The notes under the pieces: generated by a model | Told to the model about the DNA's origin: nothing | The model's database searches: none | What the model saw: only the letters and a program-made list of their open reading frames with translations | Shown: piece after piece, positions 1 through 13,057 of the stretch | How positions within the stretch are numbered: position 1 is the stretch's first letter | Layout: every line of letters begins with the position of its first letter | DNA from: Cytospora piceicola | Taxonomy: Eukaryota; Ascomycota; Sordariomycetes; Diaporthales; Cytosporaceae | Assembly: GCA_023375675.1 (NCBI GenBank) | Contig: JALQBC010000010.1 | Coordinates: 992,001-1,056,000, forward strand | DNA: 64,000 bases | Direction of reading: 5' to 3' | Made by a program: the position numbers and the translations under genes

Positions 1-3000
1 CTAAAGAAGCGTTATCTCCTGGGGCAACTTGGACAGGCCATTTCGTATCCGAGTCATGTTGAAATGAAGATGACGAAAGACGCAGCCGGACTTGACCCAA
101 CCTTGCCTAGATTCTTGATGATCCTCACTTGCCAACTGTCTGGAGTTTGTAGCGCGGGCTGTGACGAAAGTCGATAGAATACGGGCGGACATACGAAATG
201 GGTGAGTTGAAAAAGTCTGCCCAGGGCCGGAGACGTTTCCCAAAAAGGGGATAGCCGCAGAGCCGGAGAAGTCTCAGGTACAGTGCACGGTGAACTGAAG
301 GAGTGTCTGCCGGAAAGCAGTTGGTCGGTTGTTTTACTTTCAGAATCCGCAACGGCAATAGTCTGCGCCTGCTGCAGTGAAGACTTCCACAAGGATGCTA
401 TGCATAACAGCGGTGGGAGATATCTCTTCAACCAGACAGTGCACAGAAGAACAGGCTGGCCGGGTCTTCAGAGGCGTGCCTCGTCCTGTTCTTCCCTCTC
501 GCTGGGTTAAGTACGGCTTTAGAAGAAGTCGTGCGAAAAGCAACTTGTTTGTCACTAGTCTTCACCCCAAAACTTGCAACCCGCCCACATGGAAACAGGT
601 GTGCCCCACTTCACGAGACGACGTCGAGATGAGGGTGTGGCGTCGGTGGGTCCTAACGCAATCTTTGTACCGTGCTGATCCTGGCACTCCAAGAAAGGAA
701 ACCGTACATCTGTACCTGACTTGTACTGTACATCATCGATCACGATGGTGAGGTCCTTTGACCAACGAGGAGCCGAGGCTCGTAACCATCCTCGGGACCG
801 CATCTCTGACCGACAATCCCAACGTTGAATCAACAGATAGAGAGGGTGGGTCGTGGGAACAACGCGCAGATGGTGGGATCTGTACCGGTAGAATTGAGCA
901 GTGAATATAACCAAGTTGTTGCTGACTTAGTGCTTATTGTGCGTTCACCGCGTTTGGGAGGAGGTGTCCGAGGCCCTCATCGCAAGTGGAGCGGCCTCGG
1001 TGGTGTCCTCAAAACGGCTACTTGGTTGCGGTCAAATGTGCAACACGCAGACGCAGGAAAGTCGTCGACCCGGTGGTCCGCGGGCCATACAATGAAGTTT
1101 CCGGTCCACCTTTTTTATTTATTTTAGATGTCGCAAGTTCGTGATAAGGAAGCGAAGGAGATCAGCCCCGATTCAAGTGAAGATTAACTGGGGGAGGGTC
1201 CTGCAGGGCATGAATGCGGTCTCCGCCGTCGGAGAGAAAAGAGACTCCCTGGCAGTCCACCCCCGGGCCCACGATTGCCCGGTTGATGCTTTTCCTGCCG
1301 GTCGTCGTCTTGAAGATGAACAAGGCTGAGGGCAAGGTTGTCGGCGCGGCTTGTCAAGGTGAGATTCTTTCCTGGGCTCCCTGCCAGTTCGGTAGAGCCC
1401 GAACGTAACCAAGGCGGGATGGAAGGCGGCGGGATTCAAGCTCAGGGTCAGGGTCAAAGTCAGGGCATGGCGAGGTCAGGATCAGGGTCTCAACCCCGAC
1501 CAGCGATGCGCCCCAGGACGGGGATGGCGGGAAGTAGGGCCTGTGCCGCATGTGTATACAGGGCTACAACAGGCCCTCCCCAACCTCTGGTCGGCAGTCA
1601 CAACGGTTTTGCCATGCTATGTATGAAAGACGCATTCCATGGACCACATGCTTGTCGAGTACGTCCTGTGATAAGCGCAGCCGCGCGATGAATGTGCTTG
1701 TTCCTCGGCTCAAGGGATGCAAGGCTGTATGATTTCCGTGGTGCTGGAATCGAGGGCTGAAAGCCCCCCCCCCCCCCGGTCAGACGGGTCGTCCAGGGCC
1801 CCAGGCCACGGAAGGTTGCCCTGCAACTTGATCTGGGCCAGCCTCGACAACTGCCGTTCTGGGGTGGTTGCGACCCTGCATCGCATCGCAGCGCATGTTA
1901 ATCATGCTTTGGGTGTTCTCAAACCCAAGCAGGGCTTGACTCGTCGACAAGCCCGACATTATGAGAATCTTGAAACACCAGTGACATGGCGCTGGAGCTA
2001 GGAGGCAACCGGAACTTGGCTTCAGCCGTACCGCTGTTACAATTTGGTCCCATAAAAGCATTCGTCAAACGCGAAACAAAAAGACTGTCCGCGTAATGAG
2101 ATAGTGCTCGGCCGCCCTTTGACGCTCGAACTGGATGGTAACCCGCTCGGAAGTGGGAAGCCAAGACGCTCATTCGTGGGTTGACTTGCGGTCGTGTCGG
2201 AACGGATATTAATAGCAACGCTGTGGAAAATCACACCGTGTCGACTTCGGCCTCGGTTATCAGGATGTGTTTCTTCGTGACGTTGCCATCATCGTATTGA
2301 GACTTGTGTCGAGAAACACGGATTTGTGCAATGTTCGACTCTGCCCATGGCCAATTGCCCCTTGATCGCAGCAGGTTCCTGCGGTACAGTGGAGCAGAAA
2401 GTAAGCTCATGGAGCTCTGCCAGGGTCTTCGCCCTGGGTAGTGGGTGTGGGTAGTGGGTGTGGGCGGTGGGCGGCGATTTTCAGGATGTCAAGCGTATAG
2501 TACGCAGTACTATTCATGTACTGTGTGGTACTTCGCTACCAGTCAGCGCCCCTCTGTTGGTTGGAGCCACACCTACATATCATTTCCGCGAATTCGAGAT
2601 CGGTAGTCTCAACATGGTGGCAGGCTGGCAGGATGGCCCAATCGTGGTGACGAGCGGGTTTCGTTCACTTGCAGCCATGTACACACAGAACTGCGTAGCA
2701 GTGCATGTGGCGTTGGTCCACTTTGTATCGGTGTAAAGGCACTCGAAAGGGCAAAAGGACAACGGCGCAATATTGCCTCGGAAGAACGGCCGCAAAGGTT
2801 TTGGCCGAGGAGGCCGACTCGATGACAAACAGTCATCGGGCCTTTTCTTAACGGTCTGTCCGTGGCGGCGAGGAGATGATTGACCCTCGGGGCAGGATGA
2901 CCGAGGATCGATGCCTTAACGAGCCAAGGGCACGTTCTCTTCCTCTGAAATACCATCCGTAAAGGCACGTTGGTACGGGATGAGAACTCGTGCTCAACGC

Positions 3001-4900
3001 CACAAGCCGGCCGGGTTGGCTGCGGAATGACGTCTCGTGGCAGCCTCGATGAGGGCTTGATTCGATGAGGCGGACTGTTGGACGGAAAAGAGTGTGGCAG
3101 AAGTGTCTCGATGATGTGGCAGTGTGGCTCGACACACATACACCACACTGACATGTTCCAGAAGATGGCGTTCAAGGGTGATACTGGATGCGGCCTGCAG
3201 AGATTGGACGGAGGAGGAATTGTACCCCCACTGTTGTATCACGGTCGAAAGAGAGATGTACCTATGTATGTACGTGGTAGCTTGGATCGAGTTCCGGTAG
3301 TAGCGAGGTGTCGAACGTCGCACAAATGAGGAGGGATCCTCTGGAAGCATAGTAAGGAGTTCCGAGCTGGCACTCGTTTGAATCTTTCCATGTCGGAGTG
3401 ATTGTACAGCTTTTTGAAGCTCAAGCTCTCTCTCTCTCTCTCCCTCTCTCTCTCTACCTCTTTCTCCCTCTCTGATGGTATGTCGTCACAGTACTGGCAA
3501 CGTAGTAGCTTGTCGTCACTGCTGGGGGAGAAGTAGAAGCTGTCATGACCGTTGCACACTGCAGGGGCCGGCTCCCCTGGTTATGCTGCTGCCCTGCCGC
3601 CCACCCGCCCTGCCGGCCATGCTGGCCCCGGCTGCCCCTCCACACAGCAAGCGATCCCAGCGATCCCAGCAATCCAAGCAACCCCAGCAATCCCAGCGGC
3701 TGGCTGGAGCCAGTCTGGAGAGCAGCAGGCCCTTGTCTCGACTATCGACCATCGAGCATGGCTGGCTGATCGTGGTCCCTTGCTGGTTCGTTACAGGATG
3801 CACAGTAGTCAGTAGAGGAACCAGAGATTCGGGTCTTTAAAAAAAAAATTAAGCATCTGACGGACCAGGACCCAAGCCAACGACGGCGGCGGCAATGTCC
3901 ACTGTGTATATTATGCACACTAGGCACCCAGGTATGCTGGTATGTATGTCAGTGCAAGTGCCTTTTGATGAGATATTTCTGGAACCGTCGGAAAGGCCAG
4001 ACTCGCCCAGTTGGCTTTTGGATGGGTCAAATCGAAGTGGGAATTTCCTCTGGCGGGAGATTGCAGCGTGGAGACCCGGCACTGTGGTACGTACTTAGAA
4101 GTACATCCGACTGCACTCGATCAGAGGAGCAAAACACGTCACTTGCACTGTCACCCGGATAGTGTACGTAAAACATAGTACACACAGTACAGTACATCAG
4201 GCAAGCACGCAAGGCACCACCTGGGCAGCTTTCGTCGGCCCAACGTCGCCTTTATCCATAGTACTTGGAAATGATGGTTACTGTGTTTGATGGTACCGTT
4301 GAACTCAATGAAATCTCCCTCAAGATTGGAATTTACACTTCAACCTTACCATCAGAATACCACACAAATACCTAGGTGATTTACACAGCAAGGTAGTATT
4401 GTAGTGTACGGTACGATACATCAACATATGCCCATGTGTACCTGGGTATGTGAAATCTGCAAATGACTTGTACCGTAGCTTCCGAGAAGGAACAGCCCGC
4501 ACTGACCAGGGCCAGGGCCAGGGCCAGGGCATGGGGCATGGGGCATGGGCATGGGGCATAGGCAAGGGCAGCAAGGGCCAGGAGGTGCCAGGTGCCAGGT
4601 GCCTGGCAGCCCACGCAACGCTAAAAAAGAACAGGCCTGCCCTGCTCTGCCCTGCCCTGACCTGCCCTGCGCTTTTAACCCTGCCAACCCTGCCTGAGGT
4701 ACCTACTGACCTAGGTAACCCTGCCTGGTCCATCCTTCCCTTCCAGAATTGCAAGGTTCAGCCACCTGCGCAACTGGCAATCTTCGAACGCGACTGTATT
4801 GTAGCAAGCATCGTCACCGTCGCCTACCTATCTTCAAGCACAACCTCATATTTTGCACTCTCGCATTCTCACAAGCAAAACCTGGAGAGATTCAGCTGCG
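1..4900. other. gene-free stretch, no coding signal recognised
   Basis: No open frame here has a recognisable domain, sensible composition or intron structure; the longest minus-strand frame (2609-3175) reads as random peptide. The stretch holds a CT-rich run (about 3427-3472), a 16-base C run near 1764-1779, a GGGTCA-like short tandem near 1440-1490, a GTGGGT-type tandem near 2437-2475 and a CCAGGG/CATGGGG minisatellite at 4506-4559. I see no transposon ORF or terminal repeats. It could contain a fast-evolving orphan gene or noncoding RNA that sequence reading alone would miss. Confidence 0.5.
4506..4559. repeat. CCAGGG / CATGGGG minisatellite
   Basis: About four units of CCAGGG are followed directly by four units of CATGGGG or CATGGG, and a looser CCAGGTG tandem follows near 4580-4605. 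It lies in noncoding DNA upstream of the 7.7 kb locus. Confidence 0.85.
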
Positions 4901-6033
4901 ACAGACAGTACTCTGGACGAAAGAAAGAGAATAGAAAAGAGTAACCAAACAGCGCGCAAGCCCAGAGGAAGAAGGTCAGTTACATTTCGCATTTCTAGTC
5001 CATAGCGCATACTACTACTACACACCACACCCAAGACCAAGACGCGACGGCGCAAAACATCCTCTCGAGGGATTCATTGCGAGTCCATGGCAACGGTATT
5101 TACCAAGAGCAATCAATTTAAAACAAATACAATGCGCCTCAGGTGCGCCTGACTTTGAATACATTTGGCATACAACTGCCCGTTCAACAGGCGACGACCT
5201 CATCCGTTGTTAGCACTCAATATTTCGGTTCACGGCCCTTTTCTGCCTGCGGCTGATATACAAAAATTTACTGTTGCGCGCCCTCATTTCGTCCCTTTTT
5301 CTCTTCTTCTTCTTCTTCTTTTTTGTCCTTTTAAACCCTTTCGGTCTTCTCTCCTCGATATTGATTGCGTACGCTGTCTTCCATGTCATGTCATACTGCA
5401 ATTCCGAACCCCGACTGATGACTTCTACACTATACCAGCTTTCCACAAAGTAGGCGCAACGGTCCCTCAACCACGATTATCCCTGTCATCTTTTCGACCA
5501 GGTCACTCCCGTCTCTCGGGACCCCTCCCCCCTGGACATTCCAATCACCCTTCGACTCGCATTTCGACCATACAAAACTCGGTTTTGAGAGTATCACAGC
5601 ATCATCGTTCTGTGCGACGGCACCCCGTAAGAGAAAAGACAAGAACTGCGCCACGGTCTTGAATTTTGGGTGGCTTATCTCCAGTCCCTTGGCATCAAAA
5701 CCCCCTCGAGCATCGTGACAAGGTGCACCTGTCTATCCAACCCGGCGATACTCGGGGCTGCGACGACGTGTTTGCGACGACGTCCCAAACCACTTTCATA
5801 TTATTTGGTGTGAATAGAAACAATTTACATCGCGGCGCAAAGCACTATCACCTGCCTAACTGAACCTGACCGGCCTTGGATCTTTCCCTTCAGCCTTGTC
5901 AACTGCGCCAGCTCGCACAAGCAATATCATCGGACACTTTGCGTTCGTTAGACTGCAAAAAAATCCTTCCGAGTCGGTAGCAAGCAAGCAAACAAGATCA
6001 TTCATTGCCAGGCCAGAGAAGATCTAACAGCAG

Positions 6034-6138
6034 GTGCGTCTCGCCCGTGCCCATACCCATGCCCACCCATGTGAGGGTTTTGCTACTATTGATTTTAAGC
6101 CTCGGGCATATTTGACTGACGCGCAACATTTTGCACAG
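6034..6138 (+). other. probable 5'-UTR intron of the two-domain regulatory locus
   Basis: The donor is GTGCGT, the branch point ACTGAC lies near 6115-6120 and the acceptor is TTGCACAG. No coding frame crosses it, so it is read as an intron in a noncoding leader. A 45-base leader exon (6139-6183) would separate it from the next candidate intron. Assignment to the gene starting at 7697 is inference; RNA data would settle it. Confidence 0.5.
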
Positions 6139-6183
6139 CGTCTTCACTTTTGAGGAATTCGCCGCTTGAATCTGATTGACTTG

Positions 6184-6279
6184 GTAAGTGAACATTGTCC
6201 TTCCTTTCCCTTCCTCGGTCTCTTTTCTCTCCCTTCTGTGTGTGCGTCTTGTCTATTCCTTCCTGTTTGGTTAATCCAG
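6184..6279 (+). other. probable 5'-UTR intron
   Basis: The donor is GTAAGT at 6184, followed by a pyrimidine-rich body and an acceptor in GGTTAATCCAG ending at 6279. It is noncoding and sits about 1.4 kb upstream of the start codon at 7697. It may belong to the same long spliced leader. Confidence 0.45.
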
Positions 6280-7573
6280 CTCCGAGGAGAGCGGTTTTGC
6301 ATTATGCCCAATCATCATGGCAATCTTTCCTCGCACCATCGACCCACTGGCCTGGCAAATGTTTTAACCGGATACGACCATCCCATTCCCCGTCTTGTCA
6401 TCGATGAAGGAAACCCACCCTGCCTTTTGGGTTGCATGCGAGCGGCGTACCAACTTTCTTTCGAGCCACACCTCACACCCCCCCCTCCTTTCCCCGGGCA
6501 TCCTAGTTTCCCCTTAATAACAGCCGTACCAAAGCGGGCGGCGTGGCGGCAAGCCAACCTGATTCGAGGCGTCCTTTTGTTCCGCACAGTACCTTTCCTG
6601 TATGGATACTTCACCGTTCAATCTCGCTGCTCTGGGGTGCACACTTCCAATTCATCTTCCTTTCAGAATCCGCTTACCTATTATAATGCCCATGCGCCCA
6701 ACCGTCTTTCTGTCAACTGACCGTCCGTCCGTCGTGAAAGACTCATAATCCACTCCCATCTTGTTTTCTCCTTCACGAGCAAGGTATCTGCGTCATAGCC
6801 TGACTGTACGTCCTTTCTCCACACTGGGACGACCCCTGCCGCACCGCAAGTGTCGACCTGGACCAGCCGCGGCATAATAGCGCGCGCACACACACACAAA
6901 CCCCCCCATGCTCATTGCCTTGGTTTCCCCCAGTCCCCCCCCCCCCCAGTTCCCCCTGAAGATACCTCAATCCCCACTGCTGGCTGCACAGCATCTGGGA
7001 AAGCTACAGTACTTGCCCACTATATCCGGACCGATGACTGATTTGCAGGTACTATAGTTCGAGCAGCAGTCCTCAGACACTGACACTGCAGTTACGAGAA
7101 ACATACCCCAACTCGGAAAAAAAAGCCATTCACAACTCGGAGTCTTTTTGACACAGCTGCGATTCTGACTGCGCATTGCCAGTCCTCGAACAAGTGGCCT
7201 GTTAAGTTAACTAGGGTGCGACCCTGCTTGCCGTCGAGCATATCCAAGTCCGCTCACGTGGCCGCTGGGCTGAACTCCCACAAAGCATCCCGAGTCTCTG
7301 GTCTAGTACAGAAGGCCTTGCACACGACGCATCCACGCGACACCAGGATTCCCTGCAAGCGTCTGTATCACCAACAACGAGTCTCCGAGCTATTCGTTTG
7401 AGAGCCTTCAGTTCGACTACGTCTGATTCTGGAGTTGCGACTTGAGGTGCGTCCGAAATGGTTCCAGAGGATATCTGATATTCTGGATTCGCATCACTGA
7501 CTCGCTGCCAGCAGGTCCCTTCCAGCTCCGACATCGATTGCTCTTGGTTTTGAGTGCCGTAAGGAAGTGTGTG

Positions 7574-7650
7574 GTAAGTCGGGCAATTTGCCCTTCCGCT
7601 GCGTGCTATAGACTGTAGTACTCACGATGCTAACGTCTCTCGTGTTGTAG
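7574..7650 (+). other. 5'-UTR intron just upstream of the start codon
   Basis: The donor is GTAAGT, the branch point GCTAAC lies at 7629-7634 and the acceptor is GTTGTAG ending at 7650, giving a typical 77-nt fungal intron. The following exon (from 7651) contains the first ATG of the coding region at 7697. All three splice signals match the consensus, so this is the firmest of the leader introns. Confidence 0.65.
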
Positions 7651-7696
7651 ATCAGCTTCACTGTGTTGCCGTCGACTGCTCCCAACAGTTGTCTCT

Positions 7697-10600
7697 ATGG
7701 GTTTGACAATGGCTCAGCATCATCGACAGGCCAATGGCCAATTTAAGGAAGAGCCTGGCAGTGACTCGGTAAGTTTCGTACTGCATTTCCTACAAAGTCC
7801 AGCAATCACATGCAAAGACCGTCCCGGGAATGGGTTTTTTTTTTTTTTTGTCATTTGTACTGCGGGTTTCACGGTAGTTCCGGGCTCGCGGTGGCTAGGG
7901 GTCGCGTGCAGGCCTTCATGGCACTTTACATCACACACCCAGACGTCGAAAATGCTCCGTCACTTCCCCAACCTGATTTACCTGACGTAGCCCTGGCCTG
8001 GATTGCAGTGGCTGGGGCAGTGGGGAGAGTGGTATCAGTATGATTTCTAGAAGACGAGATGGAATCCCCCGAGCATGATCAAGACCAGCTTAGGCCCGAG
8101 GGGAAGATGTGGGAATTACAGGGGAGGTCAGCTGTTTCACATTTGGACCAGGGGGTGGCCACCGTTGCATGCGACAAGGCGCGCGCGCGACAGGGTTTGT
8201 TAGTGCGACCCGACGAGATCTGGAGTGTGGGAAAACTTGGATCTCCTTGTCGTCACACCAGGTGGTATGAGCCAAGCTGGCAGCGGCAGCGGCAGCGGAG
8301 CCACTACACACGCAAACAAATACACGCACACACACAGTATACGGTCGATACCGATACGACCGGTGCAAATGAGCAAAGCCTTCGCCGCGTCATACCCACA
8401 GTGAGATGTCATCTCCAATGGATGGTGGCCTTTCTCTTCTGGGTTTCTGGTCTAGAGGGTTCTAGAGCGACACACAGACAGTACTTCGTACGATGCTGCG
8501 TTGCAAGTCCCGTGCCTTGGCTCTGCAGTGGGCAATGGGGAGCAACAACAGGGTTCCAACGGGTGGGAGATCAACCGCTGTCGTCAGTGCTGCAGCGCGT
8601 TGTTGATCCCTATTAAGCGATGACACCGGATCTCGCTGGCTGGTCAAGTCGATCGCAGCGGGCTGGATGGTTGGATGGCTGGCTGGGCTGGCAGGACGAA
8701 CAGAATTGGGACCCGTCCCCCGGTTGCAGGCCATGCACATTGTCCAACTTTCCGCGGTCCCCCGGTACCGAGCTGCTTCTGGCTGTACACACCAGCGAAG
8801 GTCGAGTCGGGAGTGACTTTGCCTGGGGACAGGGATCCGACAGCTACTGGGATACGCATCATCCACACCGCCGTTCTCTTGGAACAAAGTCCTTTGCACA
8901 TTCCCTCCCCAAGTACCGGCCCAGTCTCCCACCCCCCAAACGTGGCGCCGGCGCTGATGACCAAATCTGGACTAAGCCGGCTGCACGACTAGCCACAGTC
9001 CAAACTCAATTGGCTCGCTCTTAGCCCCTGTCCCTTGCGAGGGTATTTCCCCCCCCTTCATAAACCTTGATCCCGACTCTTGACCCACCCACCTTCAATC
9101 TCACTCCATCTCGCTGCGTCTGCGTCTGCGTCTGTCTGAGCCTGCGCCTGCGCCTGCGACTCGACTGCCCGACTCTGCTCCTGAAGCCTGCTGGCGTCAA
9201 TGCTCTGACGGGATAGCTGTGCCCAAACAGCCGAAAGCCTCAAGACCCTATAACGCATTTCACTATTATTGCTATTGGCATGAGCTGATATTTGCTCCTT
9301 TTCCCGGGTTCCCTTTTCCTTCCAGTTGGCCAGAGTCACAAAGTATGGGCCCACAACCCTACAACTCTCTCTACTTCAAATATCTTCACAACCCTGCTTC
9401 CATCCATTCCACCCCCAAGTTCCTCACTCGCAACCTTCTCCGACCTTCCTCTTGATCCTGGGACTTGGTCAGTACCGCCCTGCAATCCTGTCTTAAACTT
9501 CTGTCCTATGTTGCTGTCCCATCCCATCCCATCCCCATCACTCCCCCCTCCCCGGCCTCGAAGCGCCTTCTATACCCCAGTTCCGGGTCAGATCCTCCAG
9601 CACATGGGTCTGGGGTGCGATTACCGCAGGCACATCACTTCGATTTCCGATCTTAGGGTTCTGGCCTTCCTAAGTGGTCAAAGCACTATCCCCCTGCTCT
9701 CGCTTCTGTACTCCCATGTCGATGGTATGGGGAGCTGTGCAGGCAGACACTCGATCCGAGGCTAGCCCGCCCTCCATTTTGACCCATCATGCCCGTCATG
9801 AATACGGCCGGCCCTGATAAGCTCTCGGGAGCTTCCCAGTCCTTGACAGTGCAAGTGCAAATAATAAAAATGAAAATAAAAGACATGAGGAAAAAAAGAG
9901 GAGAGAGAGGGGGACCCTCGCCTCGTCCGGCCCTTGCAAACTTTTTTTTCTAGACTACCGTCGTTCTATCACGTATTGAGCCTGGTCGGGACCGTTGGAA
10001 CTAATGGGAGTCTTTTCTATACAGCACTATCCCCACCAAGCCCCACCGCCTTCGCATCTTCAGCACCACCGGCCTGCAAGTATCGTTCACCAGCAGCACC
10101 ACTCCCAGGCCGCAGCTCTACCACAACCCTCGCATCCCTCTGGGTACTCGTCTAGTAGCCATCCCGCACCCCCGGTTTACCAACAGACAAGTCAGGGGAA
10201 TTCAGCGCAAAACTCGACACAGGACACCCTGCCATATTACCAAGCGAGCCCCTACAGCACTGCAAGCGCGACAAGCGGATACACATCCGCAGGTAAGTCG
10301 CGTCTCCCAATCCGAAAACCCTGTCTCCATTTTGTGAGAACTCTCCAACTGACAGAACCACCCAAGATACGCCAGATATGATGGCCGCGACGATGCATAG
10401 ACAATACCCCCCGATTTACCAGACGCCTCAGTCCAACTCGCCTGCGTCCGTCGCGTCGCCCTCCGGTCACGACCATCAGAGGAGCATGTACGGCCAGCCG
10501 ACGTCTCAACAAATGCCTCAGCAGTCCATGTACTACCCTCCCCAGACGCAGTATGGGTCCATGCCTCAGCAGGCGGCCCCTTCGCCGTACAGCCAACATG

Positions 10601-13057
10601 CCCAAGCATCTCACCAATCAATGGCATCCCAGCCGAACATGATGATGTCGCACAACCCTCCACAGCATCAGATCGCCCAGCACGCAACCCAACACGCGCA
10701 GGCTGGACTGACGGGCAGCCCACGGCATCAGAAGATTGAGGCTCATCAAGTACCTCCTCAACTACAGCGGCCAACGGCGTCGGGACCCATTGGAGGACCA
10801 TCTCCAACCACCCAGAATGGCGGTCAAATGTCGACGCCCACAGGCTCTACCCCTGGCGGCGTGAACCCAAATGCTGCTCCTGGCCCGATCCCCGCTACGA
10901 CCCCCCTCGTCGTTCGTCAAGATGGAAACGGCGTCCAGTGGATCGCATTCGAGTACTCGAGAGACCGTGTCAAGATGGAGTACACAATCAGATGCGACGT
11001 GGAGTCTGTCGACACGGACCAACTCTCGGCCGAGTTCAAGACGGAGAACTGCGTGTACCCTCGCGCATGCTGCCCGAAGGACCAGTACAGGGGAAACCGG
11101 CTGCAGTATGAGACGGAGTGCAACACCGTCGGTTGGGCGCTTGCACAGCTCAACCCACCTCTGCGTGGCAAGCGAGGTTTGATCCAACGAGCAGTCGACA
11201 GCTGGCGGAACAGCAACCAAGATCCCAGACTGCGCAGCAGGCGCGTACGACGCATGGCCAAGATGGGCCACCGCAAGTCTGTCAACAACACCCACCCTGC
11301 CCACATGGCCGGTCCAAGTGGCCCTGCAGGGATGCCCGCCTCAGGACCGATAGGTCCCAGCGGCTCAGCGTCTATGGGGAAGCCCGGGATGACGATGGGT
11401 GGGCAGATGCACCACCACCAGGGGGCATCTGATGGGCACGCTCACGGTGCAGGGGACGAAGTCGGTATGTTTCACCAGATGTGATGTGTGCATTATCGCG
11501 ATTGCGTGTGATACCTTTCAAAACATATTATACCTATGGCTGCGCTTGTTTCTGTGTTTTTATTTGGACGGTCTTGGAACCTCGGAATCTGTTTTCACTT
11601 TTTTTTTTTCTATTCTTGTTGTTTATACGGCGGCGCCGACATTATACATACAAGCTCAAGAAGCTCGCCCGGCGACAGGACATCAGCATATCAAGAGAAA
11701 AGACACCTGTACATTACACTAGCCGCCTGTTGCGTTGTTTGTTAGTTTGTTCTGCTGATTTTCTGGTCCGTTGTTCCGGTCAGTCTTGACTGGTAACGAG
11801 ATCCGTGTTTGGCATTGCATTGCACTTCATTTACATGAGTGAGTGAGTGCATTTGCTTGCGCTGGCTTCGCCGTTTGCCACTACTATGCAGACACATGCC
11901 AAATCTCAGCATTGCAGCCAAACACATCCAACAGTTCACTTGGGCCAGAGACTAGTCAAGTCTCCAGGAACCTTTGTATTGCATAACATGTTGTTTTCTC
12001 CTGAACCCTTGCCCTTCTGCTTCAGCTTGCGCAAGTTGCAGCACTATCCTTGTCTCGCTTACACGCTTCTGCTTCTCGTTTGCCATTCTCGCTACCACAC
12101 TCCTTTCTCAAAGTAGCAGTCATGTCCGAGTATCACATTATTATCAAACATATGGGATTGCTAATGCGTCTTGCCCCTGCAGGTGAAGGAGAGTACATGG
12201 ATGACCAACACCATCACCACCACCAAGCGCCAGCCACCCAGGTTGCCGCTGGTGGGGACGATGTCCGCCAGGCACACGTTTTCAACAGTGGCTATGGCAA
12301 CTACGGAAGCAACGCACCTGCCGGAAGCGCCTCGATGCCTTCGCTCCAAGATACTCTCAGCAATGGCCACCACCCCGTCGCCGCTCGACGTGGTGGCTCG
12401 CGTGCCCCTGGCATCGACGAGCCTGAGAACCTCTTCCCCGACATCCCCGAGGCGAAGAAGCGCAAGTTCATCCTGGTTGAGGACAGCGACCGTCAGAGCC
12501 GTCTTCGTGTGCGTGTCACCCTCGATGGTGTCGACACCCGTGAGATCCCTGATTCGTTCCGCAAGAGTTCATCTGTCTATCCTCGCTCCTACTTCCCTCG
12601 CGAGATGCAGAGCCCACCCCCTAGTGCGACTGGGTCTAGATTCTTCGAGAATGACATGAGCGACGCCGAAGATGATGGCAACGCCGAGACAGAAGGTCGT
12701 CGGGCTGGCCGCGGTGTGGCCGCACGGGGCAGGTCCATGGTCAAGGTTCCGGCAACGTCCAGTGAGGGCGGCGAGGTTGAGGTCGCCATTCCCACGTTGC
12801 GCAGGGGCTTCCGCGGTAAGGAGGTCCGTCTCAACGACCTCGGATACCGCATGGCCTGGTTGCAGAGCCGTGTCTTTGCCGGCCGTCCTGTCTTCCTCCA
12901 GCGTGCTTTGGACTGCTACCGCAACAAGACGCGCCAGGCCATCGACTCAATCATGCAGGACGTCAAGACGGTGGCTCCGCACTACGAGACTCGTGTTGGC
13001 AAGCGGAGGTGGACTGAGAAGACGCGGCGGGCCGACAAGAAGGACGACGAGGCTTAG
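7697..13057 (+). CDS. fungal protein with two diverged DUF8032-like domains
   Basis: The model has four exons: 7697-7768, 10025-10292, 10367-11464 and 12183-13057. These total 2313 nt and encode 770 aa. The N-terminal half (residues about 20-290) is Gln/His/Pro/Ser-rich and probably disordered. Domain copy 1 (about 298-396) contains VYPRA, YRGNRLQYE and LIQRAVDSWRN; copy 2 (about 570-730) contains VYPRS, FRGKEVRL and FLQRALDCYRN, with an acidic then Gly/Arg-rich insert. I place the family as DUF8032-like from memory of fungal proteins; function is unknown and a nuclear regulatory role is only a guess. Intron 1 is very long (2256 nt) but phase 0 with an ACTAAT branch. Intron 2 uses acceptor CCAAG at 10366, because the nearer CAG breaks the frame and lies 3 nt from the branch. 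Intron 3 (11465-12182, GTATGT donor, GCTAAT branch) joins the two domain ORFs in frame. The start could instead be the second ATG at 7709. Confidence 0.75.

Noticed and set aside
2609..3175. 188-codon minus-strand frame
   Set aside because: Composition is random (many Cys, His, Arg, Pro) with no motif, splice signals or codon bias.
10356..10366. Acceptor CAG at 10355 for intron 2 of the two-domain gene
   Set aside because: It lies 3 nt after the ACTGAC branch and produces a stop within nine codons; AAG at 10366 restores the frame.
12050..13057. Second-domain ORF as a stand-alone gene
   Set aside because: It is kept only as a possible short isoform. The in-frame consensus intron joining it to the upstream domain is better supported.
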